From the NCBI GenBank assembly GCA_029782095.1, contig JAKOVL010000164.1, positions 1 through 64,000 on the forward strand: a stretch of DNA of 64,000 nt, in the 5' to 3' direction. The notes below the pieces were generated by a model. It was not told where the DNA came from and made no database searches. It worked only from the letters and a program-made list of their open reading frames with translations. Within the stretch, counting starts at the first letter, position 1. Every line of letters begins with the position of its first letter. Source of the DNA: Bacillota bacterium. GTDB taxonomy: Bacteria > Bacillota > Dethiobacteria > DTU022. Below, in pieces: positions 37,014 through 46,704 of the stretch. Position numbers and translations under genes: made by a program.

Positions 37014-37088
37014 TTTGCCGGCACCTGAACTGCACCTGCACAGGTGCTTTTTTTTATGCCTTGTTTGTGCCATTTTAGGGCCATGCCG

Positions 37089-37712
37089 TTACCTTTTTTT
37101 TCGCCCCAGGAGACGATCCAGCAGGTAAATCGGCAGGCTTGCTACCAATAAAAAGAAAACTACCAGGGCCAGCAGCCAGAGAAGGGCACCACCGTAGCCA
37201 ATTTTAGAAACATCCATGAAAAAGTAGGGGTAGAAGCCGGTAAAGACGCCCTGGATAATGGTGACGGCCCAGTACAACAGCGGATAAATGGTCCAGAAAG
37301 GAATATCGGACAACCGGATCAGGCCCTTGCGATCAAAAAGCAGGTAATCCAGCAGAAATCCAAGGGGGGCCACAGTATGGGTCAAATGGTTGACCAGGTC
37401 CACCCCGCTGCCAAAATATTCCGGCATCCGCGGAACCAGGAAAAGATGAAAAACCACCCCGGTGACGAGAATGCTTATCAGCACGGCGCCCCGAACAATC
37501 ATTCGGAAACGGGTGAAGCGGGGGAAGAACAAGAAATAGGCGGTCGCCAGGGCCACCAGGATATTGCTCTGGATGGTGAAATAGCGCAGCAAAGGAAGCC
37601 CTCCCGGGAATAGGGAAGCGTACAGCCCGTACACCACGGCCCCTAGTAAAAGGAGCTTGTAAATTATCGAAATTGGACGGCTCTCGACATGCACAGGCAG
37701 ATCTCCTCTCAT
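37089..37712 (-). CDS. Pr6Pr-like multi-TM membrane protein
   Basis: Six hydrophobic segments: YTVFTIQSN-like YFTIQSNILVALATAYFLF, GVDLVNHLTHTVAPLGFLLDYLLFD. Confidence 0.7.
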   Translation of the reverse strand: MRGDLPVHVESRPISIIYKLLLLGAVVYGLYASLFPGGLPLLRYFTIQSNILVALATAYFLFFPRFTRFRMIVRGAVLISILVTGVVFHLFLVPRMPEYFGSGVDLVNHLTHTVAPLGFLLDYLLFDRKGLIRLSDIPFWTIYPLLYWAVTIIQGVFTGFYPYFFMDVSKIGYGGALLWLLALVVFFLLVASLPIYLLDRLLGRKKR

Positions 37713-38145
37713 GTAATTGTAAATAGTTACATTTATAGGTATTCAAAGAAAAAGTACGAATTTCCTTTTTAAAAGAAATCGCCGCCGGAAGCAGCTAGCA
37801 AGCGTGGCAGACAACGCACTGCGGCAACACCCCTGGAAAATTTTTTTAGGAACACAGGCAAAAATTCTAGAAGAGGTGCTAAAAATCGGCAGCGGCGAGA
37901 TAGGCGCTGAGGGGAAAAATTTTTGGCGTATAAGTCTTGAAAATGCCTGACGTCCGGGGCAAGATTTTTGCCTTCCGCCCGATGTATCCTGGGCAGGGAA
38001 TGGCGCAACAGTGGGCGAAATATTAAAGAACTTAAAAGTTATCACTACTTTTGTTTAATTACTTTTGTCCAATTGATGTGGCCTCGACTTGGAGTTCCGG
38101 CTGAGCTTTTTGCCTGCATTTAATAATCCGGAAGGAGGTTTTCCG

Positions 38146-40521
38146 ATGACCGTGAAAATGTGGGAAGCCGGCAACCTGAGCCCCCGCGTTAAAAGGCTGA
38201 GGGATGAGTACTGGTCTTTTTATGAGCGGGAGTACTACCGCAACGAATGCCTGGCTTACACCACCGGCGATCCCTGGGATGAGGTGTACGCCCCGTACAA
38301 CTGGGGGGTGGTGCCGGAAGTGTTCCTTTTTACGCAAATTACACGGCACACCATGAAAGCCATGGCCGAGAAGGTGGAGGTTCCCCCTGATTTTTACCGG
38401 CTCTCCATCGCGGAGCGGCGGGCACTGTTTTTTAACCTGGTCCTGGAGAAGCATCTGCCTGCCCAGGTGCTGGAGGGGGAGCTCATTGTCGGCTCCCATT
38501 TCAATACGGCCCTTTCCAAGAACCTGGACCCGAAAGAGACGGCCCAATGGGTCAAGGCCACCTACCGCTGGTTCAAGCGCATGAACGAGGCTCATAACCT
38601 GGGCCTGGGCAACACCGGCGCCATACCCGGTCACCTCATACCGAATTATCGCAAGGTGTTGAAAATCGGTTTCCGGGGAATTGCGGAACAGGTGGCGGAA
38701 CGGATGGCCAGGGAGAAATCGCCGGAGAAGCTGGCCTATCTAAACGCCTTGAAAATTTCTACCGAGGCCCCCTTGATCATCTCCAGGCGCTACGCAAAGG
38801 TTATCTTGGGACTCCTGGAGAAGGAAATGGATCCGGAAAGGCGGGATGAGTTGAGCCGGATGCTGGAGATAGTATCCCGGGTTCCCTACGAGAAGCCGCG
38901 GAGCTTCTGGGAGGCCCTCCAGGCTCTCTGGTTTACCCACATGCTGGTCATGGCCGCCGAATCCTACCCCGGTGCGGGACTTTCCTACGGCCGGATCGAC
39001 CAGTATCTCTATCCCTTTTACAAGGAAGACCTGGAGAAAGGCGTTCTGACCCGGGAGTTTGCCAAGGAGCTGCTGCACTGCTTCTGGATTAAGCACAATT
39101 ACGCCTACGATTACCAGGGACGGGTGGCCCGGAACCAGGGCATCAATTCAGGCTTTGGGCAGTTGATTACCCTGAGCGGGTGCGGCCCTCAAGGTGAGGA
39201 CCTGACCAACGACTTGACCATGCTCATGCTGGAGGTCATCGAGGAGATAAACCTCTTGGAGCCGAAACCCAACATCCGGGTGCACCGCAACTCCTCCCCG
39301 GAGTTGCTGAAAAAAATGGCTTCCATGATTAAAAAGGCACAGGGCGCCCCTTTCCTGATCAACTTTGACGAAATCTCCATGAAGGCCATGGAATTCCAGG
39401 GGGTTCCCCGGCAGGAAGTCTGGGACTATGCTCCCGTGGGCTGCCTGGAAAATACCATGCAAGGCAATGACCGCTCGGGCACCGTGGATTGCAATGTCAA
39501 CCTGGCCAAGGCGGTGGAACTGTCCCTCAATGACGGGAAGGACATGGCCACCGGGAAGCAGGTGGGGCCCCGGACCGGAGATCCCCGGCAGTTTTCCACA
39601 AAGGAAGATTTCCTAAAGGCCTTTTATCGCCAGCTGGATTTCGTCGTGGATCATTTAATGGACCTGGCCGCAGAAGCGGATGGGATTCGCTGCCGTTACG
39701 ATCCCATACCCTACCTCTCCCTGATGGTGGACGACTGCATCGAGAAGGCCCTGGATGTTAACCGGGGCGGAGCGGTCTACAAATTTATTACCGTGGAGGG
39801 GGTCGGGCTGGCCACCGCGGCCGATTCGGTAACCGCCATTTGCAAGCTGGTGTTCGACGACCAGGTCATTACCATGGAGCAGCTGCTAAAGGCTCTCCAG
39901 GAGGATTTTAAAGGCCATGAGGTTCTGCAGCAGATCCTGATCAACCGGGCTCCCAAGTACGGCAACAACGATCCTTATGCGGACGGTATTGCCCGGGATA
40001 TAAACAGCCACTGGTCCAAGAGGGTCATCCAGCGGACTTCTCCCGCCACCGGGAGGCGCTTCCGGGCGGGCTACCTTTCCTGGAACTATTGGATCTCCTA
40101 CGCTCCCCTGACGGCGTCCATGCCCGACGGACGTCCCCGGGGCCAGGCTTTGTCCAATGGAGTCTGCTGTGTTAACGGGGTGGATCGCAAAGGTGCAACG
40201 GCCGTGGTGGCTTCGGTGGGCAGACTGGGTCTGGAGACCGTCCCCAACGGAGCCTCCCACACCATGAGTTTCAACCCTTCCTTTTTGCGGGATGAAGAGC
40301 ACATCGAAAAATTCATCGCTTTCCTGAAGACCTACAATGAGATCGGCGGGTCGGCCCTGCAGATTAACATGATCGATCCCGAGACGCTGCGCAAGGCCTT
40401 GGAGAACCCGGCCGATTATACCAACCTGCTGGTCCGGGTAACGGGGTACAATGCCTACTTTGTGCACCTGGGGCCGGAGGTCCAGCAAGAAATCATCCGA
40501 AGGGAAGCCCATGCCATATAA
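38146..40521 (+). CDS. Glycyl radical enzyme (PFL-like superfamily), C-X-E type, substrate unknown
   Basis: GAAGGAGG SD and ATG at 38146; thiyl Cys region YAPVGCLENTMQGNDRSGTVDCNVNLAKAVEL; C-terminal glycyl loop VRVTGYNAYFVHL. Confidence 0.93.
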   Translation: MTVKMWEAGNLSPRVKRLRDEYWSFYEREYYRNECLAYTTGDPWDEVYAPYNWGVVPEVFLFTQITRHTMKAMAEKVEVPPDFYRLSIAERRALFFNLVLEKHLPAQVLEGELIVGSHFNTALSKNLDPKETAQWVKATYRWFKRMNEAHNLGLGNTGAIPGHLIPNYRKVLKIGFRGIAEQVAERMAREKSPEKLAYLNALKISTEAPLIISRRYAKVILGLLEKEMDPERRDELSRMLEIVSRVPYEKPRSFWEALQALWFTHMLVMAAESYPGAGLSYGRIDQYLYPFYKEDLEKGVLTREFAKELLHCFWIKHNYAYDYQGRVARNQGINSGFGQLITLSGCGPQGEDLTNDLTMLMLEVIEEINLLEPKPNIRVHRNSSPELLKKMASMIKKAQGAPFLINFDEISMKAMEFQGVPRQEVWDYAPVGCLENTMQGNDRSGTVDCNVNLAKAVELSLNDGKDMATGKQVGPRTGDPRQFSTKEDFLKAFYRQLDFVVDHLMDLAAEADGIRCRYDPIPYLSLMVDDCIEKALDVNRGGAVYKFITVEGVGLATAADSVTAICKLVFDDQVITMEQLLKALQEDFKGHEVLQQILINRAPKYGNNDPYADGIARDINSHWSKRVIQRTSPATGRRFRAGYLSWNYWISYAPLTASMPDGRPRGQALSNGVCCVNGVDRKGATAVVASVGRLGLETVPNGASHTMSFNPSFLRDEEHIEKFIAFLKTYNEIGGSALQINMIDPETLRKALENPADYTNLLVRVTGYNAYFVHLGPEVQQEIIRREAHAI

Positions 40522-40536
40522 AGGAGCACTCCGTCC

Positions 40537-41466
40537 ATGAACCGCGTCACAGCAAAGATTTTTAACATCCAAACCATGTCCACGGAAGACGGTCCGGGGA
40601 TTCGCACCACGGTGTTCATGAAGGGGTGCCCCCTGGCTTGCCTTTGGTGCCAGAATCCCGAAGGCTTAAGCATGAAGATCCATCTTGTCCATCACCGGCT
40701 GCGCTGCATCGGCTGCGGCACCTGCCGGGAGAACTGCCCCCGGGGAGCCCTGATTTTTACCGAGCAGGGGATTGTCTTTTCTTCCGATTGCCGGACCTGC
40801 CTGACCTGTGCCAAGGCCTGCCCCGCCAACGCCATCCGGGTGATCGGCGAGGAGATTACTGTTGATGATCTACTGGCCAGGCTGCTCCAAGACCTGCCCT
40901 TTTACCGGAATTCCGGGGGCGGGGTCACTTTTTCCGGGGGAGAGTGCCTGCTGCAGCAGCAATTTCTTCTGGACATCCTGCCCCGCCTGAAGGAGAAAGA
41001 TGTTCATGTTTGCCTGGATACCTGCGGCTACATTAGCCCGGAGATATTCCGGGAAGTGGTGCCCCTGGCCCAGCTGGTGCTCTATGATCTGAAGCTTTTT
41101 GACGATGAGAAGCACCGCCTTTATACCGGCGTCTCCAACAAGCTCATCCTGGAAAACGCCTGCTGGCTGGGCCGCAGCGGCATCCCCGTCTGGATCCGGG
41201 TGCCGATAATACCCGGCTATACCGACGATGAAGAGAACATCGAGGCCCTGGCCCTCTTCATTAAAAAAAATCTGCCGGCGGCGCAGCGGATCGACCTTCT
41301 GGGCTACAACGACATCTGCGCTGGCGATTACGAAAAGCTGCGGATGGATTATCCCCTTAAGGATACGCCGCGGGTAAAAGAGAGTACCATGATGAATTTG
41401 CGCCGGATCATGGAGCAATCCGGGGTCAAGGAGATTACCGTTTCCAATTTTGAAAAGGGAGTGTAG
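40537..41466 (+). CDS. Glycyl-radical enzyme activating enzyme (radical SAM)
   Basis: KGCPLACLWCQNPEG (CxxxCxxC) plus two ferredoxin clusters CIGCGTCRENCPRGA and CRTCLTCAKACPANA; GGGVTFSGGECLLQ. Confidence 0.95.
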   Translation: MNRVTAKIFNIQTMSTEDGPGIRTTVFMKGCPLACLWCQNPEGLSMKIHLVHHRLRCIGCGTCRENCPRGALIFTEQGIVFSSDCRTCLTCAKACPANAIRVIGEEITVDDLLARLLQDLPFYRNSGGGVTFSGGECLLQQQFLLDILPRLKEKDVHVCLDTCGYISPEIFREVVPLAQLVLYDLKLFDDEKHRLYTGVSNKLILENACWLGRSGIPVWIRVPIIPGYTDDEENIEALALFIKKNLPAAQRIDLLGYNDICAGDYEKLRMDYPLKDTPRVKESTMMNLRRIMEQSGVKEITVSNFEKGV

Positions 41467-41468
41467 CC

Positions 41469-42218
41469 ATGCTTAGCGAGAAGCAGGCGGAGATGTTGAA
41501 TCACATGTTCAACCCCAAATTCTTTGCCACCATGGACAAGCAGGGCAATCCCAACCTGGTGGTGATCACATGCGCCGAGTTTTACGGGGGAGACATTATT
41601 TTCGGGAACCTGTTTCTATGGAAAACGGCCCGCAACTTAAAAGAGAATCCACAAGTAGCCATGCTGGTCATGGATCAGAAATTAAACTATTTTTTGGTGG
41701 AGGGGGTCTTTGACCGTTTTGAAGAGTCGGGCCCCCTGTTGGACCGGCTTAATCGCAGCGACATGGTCCGCTATAATGCTTACACGGGCCTTCGGAATGC
41801 CGGGGTCATAAAAATAAAATCGGTCGCCCCCTTGAAAAAATACCCCCTGGCCAAGGTATTTGGCGGCTTTATGAAGGCCAGCCTGCTTTTCCGGGGAAAG
41901 CCCAACTTCCCCGCCAATGTGGGGCAGACCTTCTCCCAACTGATGAGCTTGAAAGCGGTGGCCTATAATGCCGGCGGCAGGCTCCAAGTGGAAATCCTGC
42001 CGGGAGTGGGGGTTAATGGCGACTACCTGGTGCCGGCCCTCAAATTGCCCGAGGGAGTCCGGTATGCCGCCAACGTGATTACCACCGACGTGGTCTCCTT
42101 CCAGGTTAAAGGGGTCATCGAGCGCCGGGGCTTAAGGGTGGAGGAGGTCTATGCCGCCGGCCCGCCGGTGGTGGGAAAGCGGATCTACCGAATTGCCGAT
42201 TCAAAAGTTGCCGGATGA
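41469..42218 (+). CDS. Pyridoxamine 5'-phosphate oxidase-fold (flavin-binding-type) protein
   Basis: FNPKFFATMDKQGNPNLVVITCAEFYGGDIIFGNLFLWKTARNLKENPQVAMLVMD. Confidence 0.8.
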   Translation: MLSEKQAEMLNHMFNPKFFATMDKQGNPNLVVITCAEFYGGDIIFGNLFLWKTARNLKENPQVAMLVMDQKLNYFLVEGVFDRFEESGPLLDRLNRSDMVRYNAYTGLRNAGVIKIKSVAPLKKYPLAKVFGGFMKASLLFRGKPNFPANVGQTFSQLMSLKAVAYNAGGRLQVEILPGVGVNGDYLVPALKLPEGVRYAANVITTDVVSFQVKGVIERRGLRVEEVYAAGPPVVGKRIYRIADSKVAG

Positions 42219-42266
42219 TGAATAATAAAGATGGCCGGGATCTGCTTTCCCCAAGGAGGGAGCGGC

Positions 42267-42656
42267 TTGTGCAAGCTGGTGCTGCTTTTTTTGCTGGTCC
42301 CCCTGCTGGAACTGTGGCTGCTTATCGAAGTTGGCCGGGCCCTGGGTACTTGGCCGACCATAATTTTAGTATTCTTAACCGGGTTTATCGGCGTCCTGCT
42401 GGCCCGGCTGCAAGGGCTGGCGGTGCTGCGGGATATACATCACCAGCTGGCGAAGGGCCTGGTGCCCACGGCGCAAATGTTTGACGGGCTCCTCATTTTA
42501 ATTGGCGGCCTGCTGCTGATAAGCCCCGGCCTGGCAACGGATACCGCGGGCTTTTTGCTCCTTTTCCCCGTTACCCGGAACCTCCTGAAGGAGCGGCTGC
42601 GAAAATGGGTGGAGCGCAAGCTAAAGGAGGGGGCCCTGTACCTGTGGTACCGCTAG
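42267..42656 (+). CDS. fxsA: FxsA family membrane protein
   Basis: TTG start after AAGGAGGG; LLVPLLELWLLIEVGRALGTWPTIILVFLTGFIGVLLARLQG. Confidence 0.85.
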   Translation: MCKLVLLFLLVPLLELWLLIEVGRALGTWPTIILVFLTGFIGVLLARLQGLAVLRDIHHQLAKGLVPTAQMFDGLLILIGGLLLISPGLATDTAGFLLLFPVTRNLLKERLRKWVERKLKEGALYLWYR

Positions 42657-42666
42657 AGCGCCCTTT

Positions 42667-43005
42667 TTAGTCCAGTTCCAGGGCGATGACCAGGCCGGCG
42701 GGGATGGTTACCGGCCCCTGTTCCGTCTTTAAACGGAGACGGGGAGGATGGGACAGGGGCGGCAGGGCCGGTCCCCTCCGGGTGATGCAGCCAGTTCCGT
42801 TTAAATAGGTGACCCGCAGCGGCCTGTTTTCCCGCCAGGAGCGTTCCAGCAGCTGCTGCCACTCCTCCTGCTGCTGCTGGTCGAAATCGGGGAGGCGGAT
42901 CTCTTCCTGCCGCCGGCTCTCCCGCTGGAGGCGGTTTAGCAGCTCCCGGTGCTCCGGCAGGAGCATGCTGCTGCAGGCGAACTGGTGGTACATTTTGCTG
43001 CTCAA
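42667..43005 (-). CDS. YolD-like family protein
   Basis: SSMLLPEHRELLNRL...VTYLNGTGCITRRG; overlaps the Y-family polymerase gene by 4 nt. Confidence 0.78.
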   Translation of the reverse strand: MSSKMYHQFACSSMLLPEHRELLNRLQRESRRQEEIRLPDFDQQQQEEWQQLLERSWRENRPLRVTYLNGTGCITRRGPALPPLSHPPRLRLKTEQGPVTIPAGLVIALELD

Positions 43006-44249
43006 GCCTCATGTCCCCCAATCTTGTTGGCCCGGTCGAAGAGCTGTGCCCCCGCCGTTAAGGAAGAAGCCCGGAAAAGGGAGGTTCTCCCGAATTTGGC
43101 GCGGACCAGGTCCATGGCCCGGTACAAAGCCTCGGTCTTTTCCCGGTTGTCAAAGAGGGAGAGCTGGACCTCCCGGCAGTCGGTCAGGGAAGAAAGCCGG
43201 ATGCCCAGGGCGCGCAGCGGCTTCCGGTCCCAGTGGCGGAAAAAAAGATCCAGAACCCAGGGGTAGACCTGGTGGGCCGCCGCCGTGGGTTCGGGGAGGC
43301 GCTGCTGGCGGAGGAAGCCCGAGGAGTGCCGGAAGTCCGCCCCCCGGCAGTATACGCTTACCGTTCTCCCCATCTTTCCCAAAGCCCGGGCCCGGAAGCA
43401 GACCTCCTCGCACAGTTCCAGCAGGACCACTTTAATCTCCGATTCTTTGACATAGTCCCGGGGCAGGGTCATGTTGTGGCTCACCCCTTTTTGCTCCTCG
43501 GAGGCGGTGGCGGGAGAGATGGTGGAGTAGTCGATGCCGTGGGCGTTCAGCCACAGGATCTCCCCGTTGACTCCCCAGCGCCGGCGCAGGCTTTCCCGGG
43601 GCAAGCGGGCCAGGTGGCCGATGGTCCGTATCGCCATGCGCTGAAAATGGCTCTCCATGCGGGAGCCGACCCCGAAAAGGGAGGAGACGGGGAGGGGCCA
43701 GGTGTAGAAGGCGTAGTTTTCGTGGTTCAGGGCAAAGATGCCCTCGGAGGATTTCTTGGCGAAACAGTCGCAGGCCATCTTGGCCTGAAGGGGATTTTCC
43801 CCGATCCCGATGCGGCAGCGGATGCCTGTTTCCTCCCAGACCCGCCTGATCATCTCCCGGGCCATCTCCTGGGGAGGGCCGAAGAGCTTTTCGCAGCCGG
43901 TCATATCCAGGAAGAGTTCGTCGATGGAGTAGGGGAGAACCCGGTCGCTGAACTGGCGGAAGATCTCCATGATCCGGAGGGAGAACTGGAGATAGGTATG
44001 CATGCGGGGTTTGACCAGGATGACCTCGGGACAGAGGCGGCGGTACTCCCCGGCCAGAAAGCCCGTTTTGATGCCGTAAGCCTTGGCCTCTTTGCTGGCG
44101 GCCAGGACGATGCCGCGCCGGCGCTCCGGGTCGCCGCAGACCACCACCGGCTTTCCCCGCCAGGCGGGGTTGAGGGAGGTCTCCACGCTGGCGTAGAAGG
44201 ATTCCATGTCGGCCAGGAAAATTAACTTGCTGCGGTCCGGCACCATCAC
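43002..44249 (-). CDS. Y-family DNA polymerase (DinB/UvrX-like)
   Basis: FLADMESFYASVETSLNPAWRGKPVVVCGDPERRRGIVLAASKEAKAYGIKTG; YSIDELFLDMTG. Confidence 0.93.
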   Translation of the reverse strand: MMVPDRSKLIFLADMESFYASVETSLNPAWRGKPVVVCGDPERRRGIVLAASKEAKAYGIKTGFLAGEYRRLCPEVILVKPRMHTYLQFSLRIMEIFRQFSDRVLPYSIDELFLDMTGCEKLFGPPQEMAREMIRRVWEETGIRCRIGIGENPLQAKMACDCFAKKSSEGIFALNHENYAFYTWPLPVSSLFGVGSRMESHFQRMAIRTIGHLARLPRESLRRRWGVNGEILWLNAHGIDYSTISPATASEEQKGVSHNMTLPRDYVKESEIKVVLLELCEEVCFRARALGKMGRTVSVYCRGADFRHSSGFLRQQRLPEPTAAAHQVYPWVLDLFFRHWDRKPLRALGIRLSSLTDCREVQLSLFDNREKTEALYRAMDLVRAKFGRTSLFRASSLTAGAQLFDRANKIGGHEA

Positions 44250-44267
44250 AACCGCCCCCCCAATATC

Positions 44268-44279
44268 GAACTTATGTTC
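44268..44279. promoter_or_regulatory. LexA/SOS box
   Basis: CGAACTTATGTTCT contains the perfect GAAC-N4-GTTC core, upstream of the Y-polymerase and just downstream of a minus-strand TATAAT. Confidence 0.75.
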
Positions 44280-44504
44280 TATATATTATAATACAACAAA
44301 ATGGCGGTCAAGAACAGGAGGATCATCATCCCGTATAAGCAAAAAAGCACGAAAACAAACAAATTCTTGGCCGGCAGCGCAATATTTGTATACTTATAGA
44401 AGGAACTCGGGCTGTAAAGACAAAGACTAAAGAATAGGAGGCAGCCTGAGAGCAGCGGTCGTGCAGTCAACTGCACAATGAAAAAAATTGCACGGGGGAT
44501 TAAA

Positions 44505-45557
44505 ATGAACCACCAACTGGAAAGTGTAAAGCTAAGCGAAGACAAGAAAAGTGTTGTCATCATCGACCAGACCAGGCTCCCCAATGACCTGGTCTACTTG
44601 ACGATTTCCACCGCCCGGGAATTATACGAGGCCATATTTGAACTTAAGGTAAGGGGCGCCCCCGCCATCGGGATCTGTGCCGCTTACGGCATTTACTGCC
44701 TTGCCCGGCAGATTAAGGCCTCCAGTTATGATGAATTTTACCGGGAATTTCGCCGGCTGGTGGAGTACATCGAATCTTCCAGGCCGACGGCGGTAAATTT
44801 AAGCTGGGCTTTGAGGAGAATGGAGGGCGTTGTGCTCCGCAATAGGGAAAAAGAGATCCCGGAAATTCTGGAATTGCTGGAAGAGGAAAGCCGCCTCATT
44901 CACCAGGAGGATATCGCCATGTGCCGCTCCATCTCGGAATACGGGCTGACGCTGATTAAAGAAGGGGACGGCGTGCTTACTCACTGCAACGCTGGACCCC
45001 TGGCCACTTCTCGCTACGGGACGGCCCTGGGGCCCATCATCCTGGGGAAGGAGCGGGGCCTGGAATTCCGGGTGTTTGTCGACGAGACCCGCCCCCTCTT
45101 GCAGGGAAGCCGCTTGACCGCTTTCGAACTTAACCGGGCCGGCGTAGATGTTACCCTTATCTGCGATAACATGGCCAGCATGGTTATGAAAAACGGCTGG
45201 ATCCAGGCTTGTTTCGTAGGCTGCGATAGAGTCGCCGCCAACGGCGATGTGGCCAATAAAATCGGCACCAGCGGCCTGGCGATCCTGGCCTGGTACTACA
45301 ACATTCCCTTTTATGTTCTCGGGCCCACCTCCAGCATCGACCTCGACTGCAAAACGGGGAGCGACATAAAAATTGAGCTGCGGGCGCCGGAAGAGATAAA
45401 GGAGAAGTATTTCAGCCGGCCGGTGGCCCCTCGGGAGGTTAAATGCTACAATCCGGCTTTCGATGTAACGGATCATTCCCTGATCACGGCCATTGTAACG
45501 GAAAAGGGGATTTGCCGCCCTCCCTATACGGAGAGCCTGGCGGCCCTGTTTAAATAG
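44505..45557 (+). CDS. mtnA: S-methyl-5-thioribose-1-phosphate isomerase
   Basis: GGGGGATTAAAATG start; [52 protein letters not shown]. Confidence 0.93.
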   Translation: MNHQLESVKLSEDKKSVVIIDQTRLPNDLVYLTISTARELYEAIFELKVRGAPAIGICAAYGIYCLARQIKASSYDEFYREFRRLVEYIESSRPTAVNLSWALRRMEGVVLRNREKEIPEILELLEEESRLIHQEDIAMCRSISEYGLTLIKEGDGVLTHCNAGPLATSRYGTALGPIILGKERGLEFRVFVDETRPLLQGSRLTAFELNRAGVDVTLICDNMASMVMKNGWIQACFVGCDRVAANGDVANKIGTSGLAILAWYYNIPFYVLGPTSSIDLDCKTGSDIKIELRAPEEIKEKYFSRPVAPREVKCYNPAFDVTDHSLITAIVTEKGICRPPYTESLAALFK

Positions 45558-45638
45558 CAAGAGAAGCTATATCATGCTGAGCAGGATAGATTTACGCGGA
45601 AGGTTTGTTTCTTGAGAGAAGAGGCAAGCGGGAAGAGC

Positions 45639-46037
45639 TTAGCTGCGCTTGATCAGGCGGTTAATGGTCTCCACTACCAGGCCCAATAGGAATCCGGCAA
45701 AGGTGATTGCCAGCATGTAGATGATACCCGTGTAGAGAACAAAAATCTGCCCCACCGTGGAAACGGTGCCGGCAATTAGAATCAATACCAGGGAGCCGAT
45801 GAACATGGACGCGGTGCTAAATATGAGCATCGCCTTGAGGTTGTAGTGCCCCAGCAAAGCGATCAACTCTCCGCAAAGCAGGAATAAAGCCAGCAGCAAT
45901 ATAGTCGTTTTAAAATTTAAAGCTATGGGCAGCGAAAAGAGGAATTTGGCCAGAACAACCAGGCTGAAATTGGCCAGGCCGAGGACCGCCCCGAACAGGG
46001 GCCACTTGTTTTGCACAAATCTTCTTAAAGGCTCCAT
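45639..46037 (-). CDS. Hypothetical four-TM membrane protein
   Basis: MEPLRRFVQNKWPLFGAVLGLANFSLVVLAKFLF...; four hydrophobic stretches. Confidence 0.65.
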   Translation of the reverse strand: MEPLRRFVQNKWPLFGAVLGLANFSLVVLAKFLFSLPIALNFKTTILLLALFLLCGELIALLGHYNLKAMLIFSTASMFIGSLVLILIAGTVSTVGQIFVLYTGIIYMLAITFAGFLLGLVVETINRLIKRS

Positions 46038-46270
46038 GCTTATGCTTCCTGTTGCTTTGTCGAATTACAATCTACTTCGATAGCATGTTAATTTAATCCT
46101 CTCATTATAAAGAAGAAAACAGTTGCAAATACAGGTGTTATCCGTCGAACGGCCAAACAAGCAGGCTGCAAATACCTGGCAAAACCTTACCTGGTCAATT
46201 ATATAAATGATGGAAATAAAGAAATAGAACCAAGCGGATTTCTGCATTGAAAGAGGAGCAGAAAGAAAAA

Positions 46271-46300
46271 ACCCCGGAAGCCTTAATCTTCCGGGGTTTC
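46271..46300 (-). terminator. Terminator of the tRNA operon
   Basis: ACCCCGGAAG...CTTCCGGGGT, followed by a T-run on the minus strand. Confidence 0.8.
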
Positions 46301-46376
46301 TGGTGAGCCATCCAGGATTCGAACCTGGGACACCCTGATTAAAAGTCAGGTGCTCTGCCAACTGAGCTAATGGCCC
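46301..46376 (-). tRNA. tRNA-Lys (anticodon TTT)
   Basis: Minus strand GGGCCATTAGCTCAGTTGGCAGAGCACCTGACTTTTAATCAGG...GGTTCGAATCC...CCA. Confidence 0.95.
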
Positions 46377-46381
46377 GTGAA

Positions 46382-46467
46382 TGGTGGAGAGGACTGGATT
46401 CGAACCAGTGAAGGCAACGCCAGCAGATTTACAGTCTGCCCCCTTTGGCCAGCTTGGGTACCTCTCC
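46382..46467 (-). tRNA. tRNA-Tyr (anticodon GTA)
   Basis: Minus strand GGAGAGGTACCCAAGCTGGCC...CAGACTGTAAATCTG...long variable arm...GGTTCGAATCC...CCA. Confidence 0.95.
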
Positions 46468-46478
46468 TTGTCTTCATT

Positions 46479-46553
46479 TGGAGCCGACGAAGGGACTCGA
46501 ACCCCCAACCGGCTGATTACAAATCAGCTGCTCTACCGTTGAGCTACGTCGGC
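46479..46553 (-). tRNA. tRNA-Thr (anticodon TGT)
   Basis: Minus strand GCCGACGTAGCTCAACGGTAGAGCAGCTGATTTGTAATCAGC...GGTTCGAGTCC...CCA. Confidence 0.94.
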
Positions 46554-46704
46554 CTCCTAACTCAAGCTTGGTAAAGCAATTTATAGTATAGCGTATTTGT
46601 TTTTCTGCGTCAACACACCTTGGGTAAATTGCATCTTTCTCCGGACCGGAGGGAAAATAGGGATGCAGGGGGCAGCAAGAATCCAACGCAAAGGAGATTA
46701 CAAA

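Noticed and set aside
44301-44399. 32-aa ORF MAVKNRRIIIPYKQKSTKTNKFLAGSAIFVYL between the polymerase and mtnA
   Set aside because: No SD upstream and no supporting family; left uncalled.
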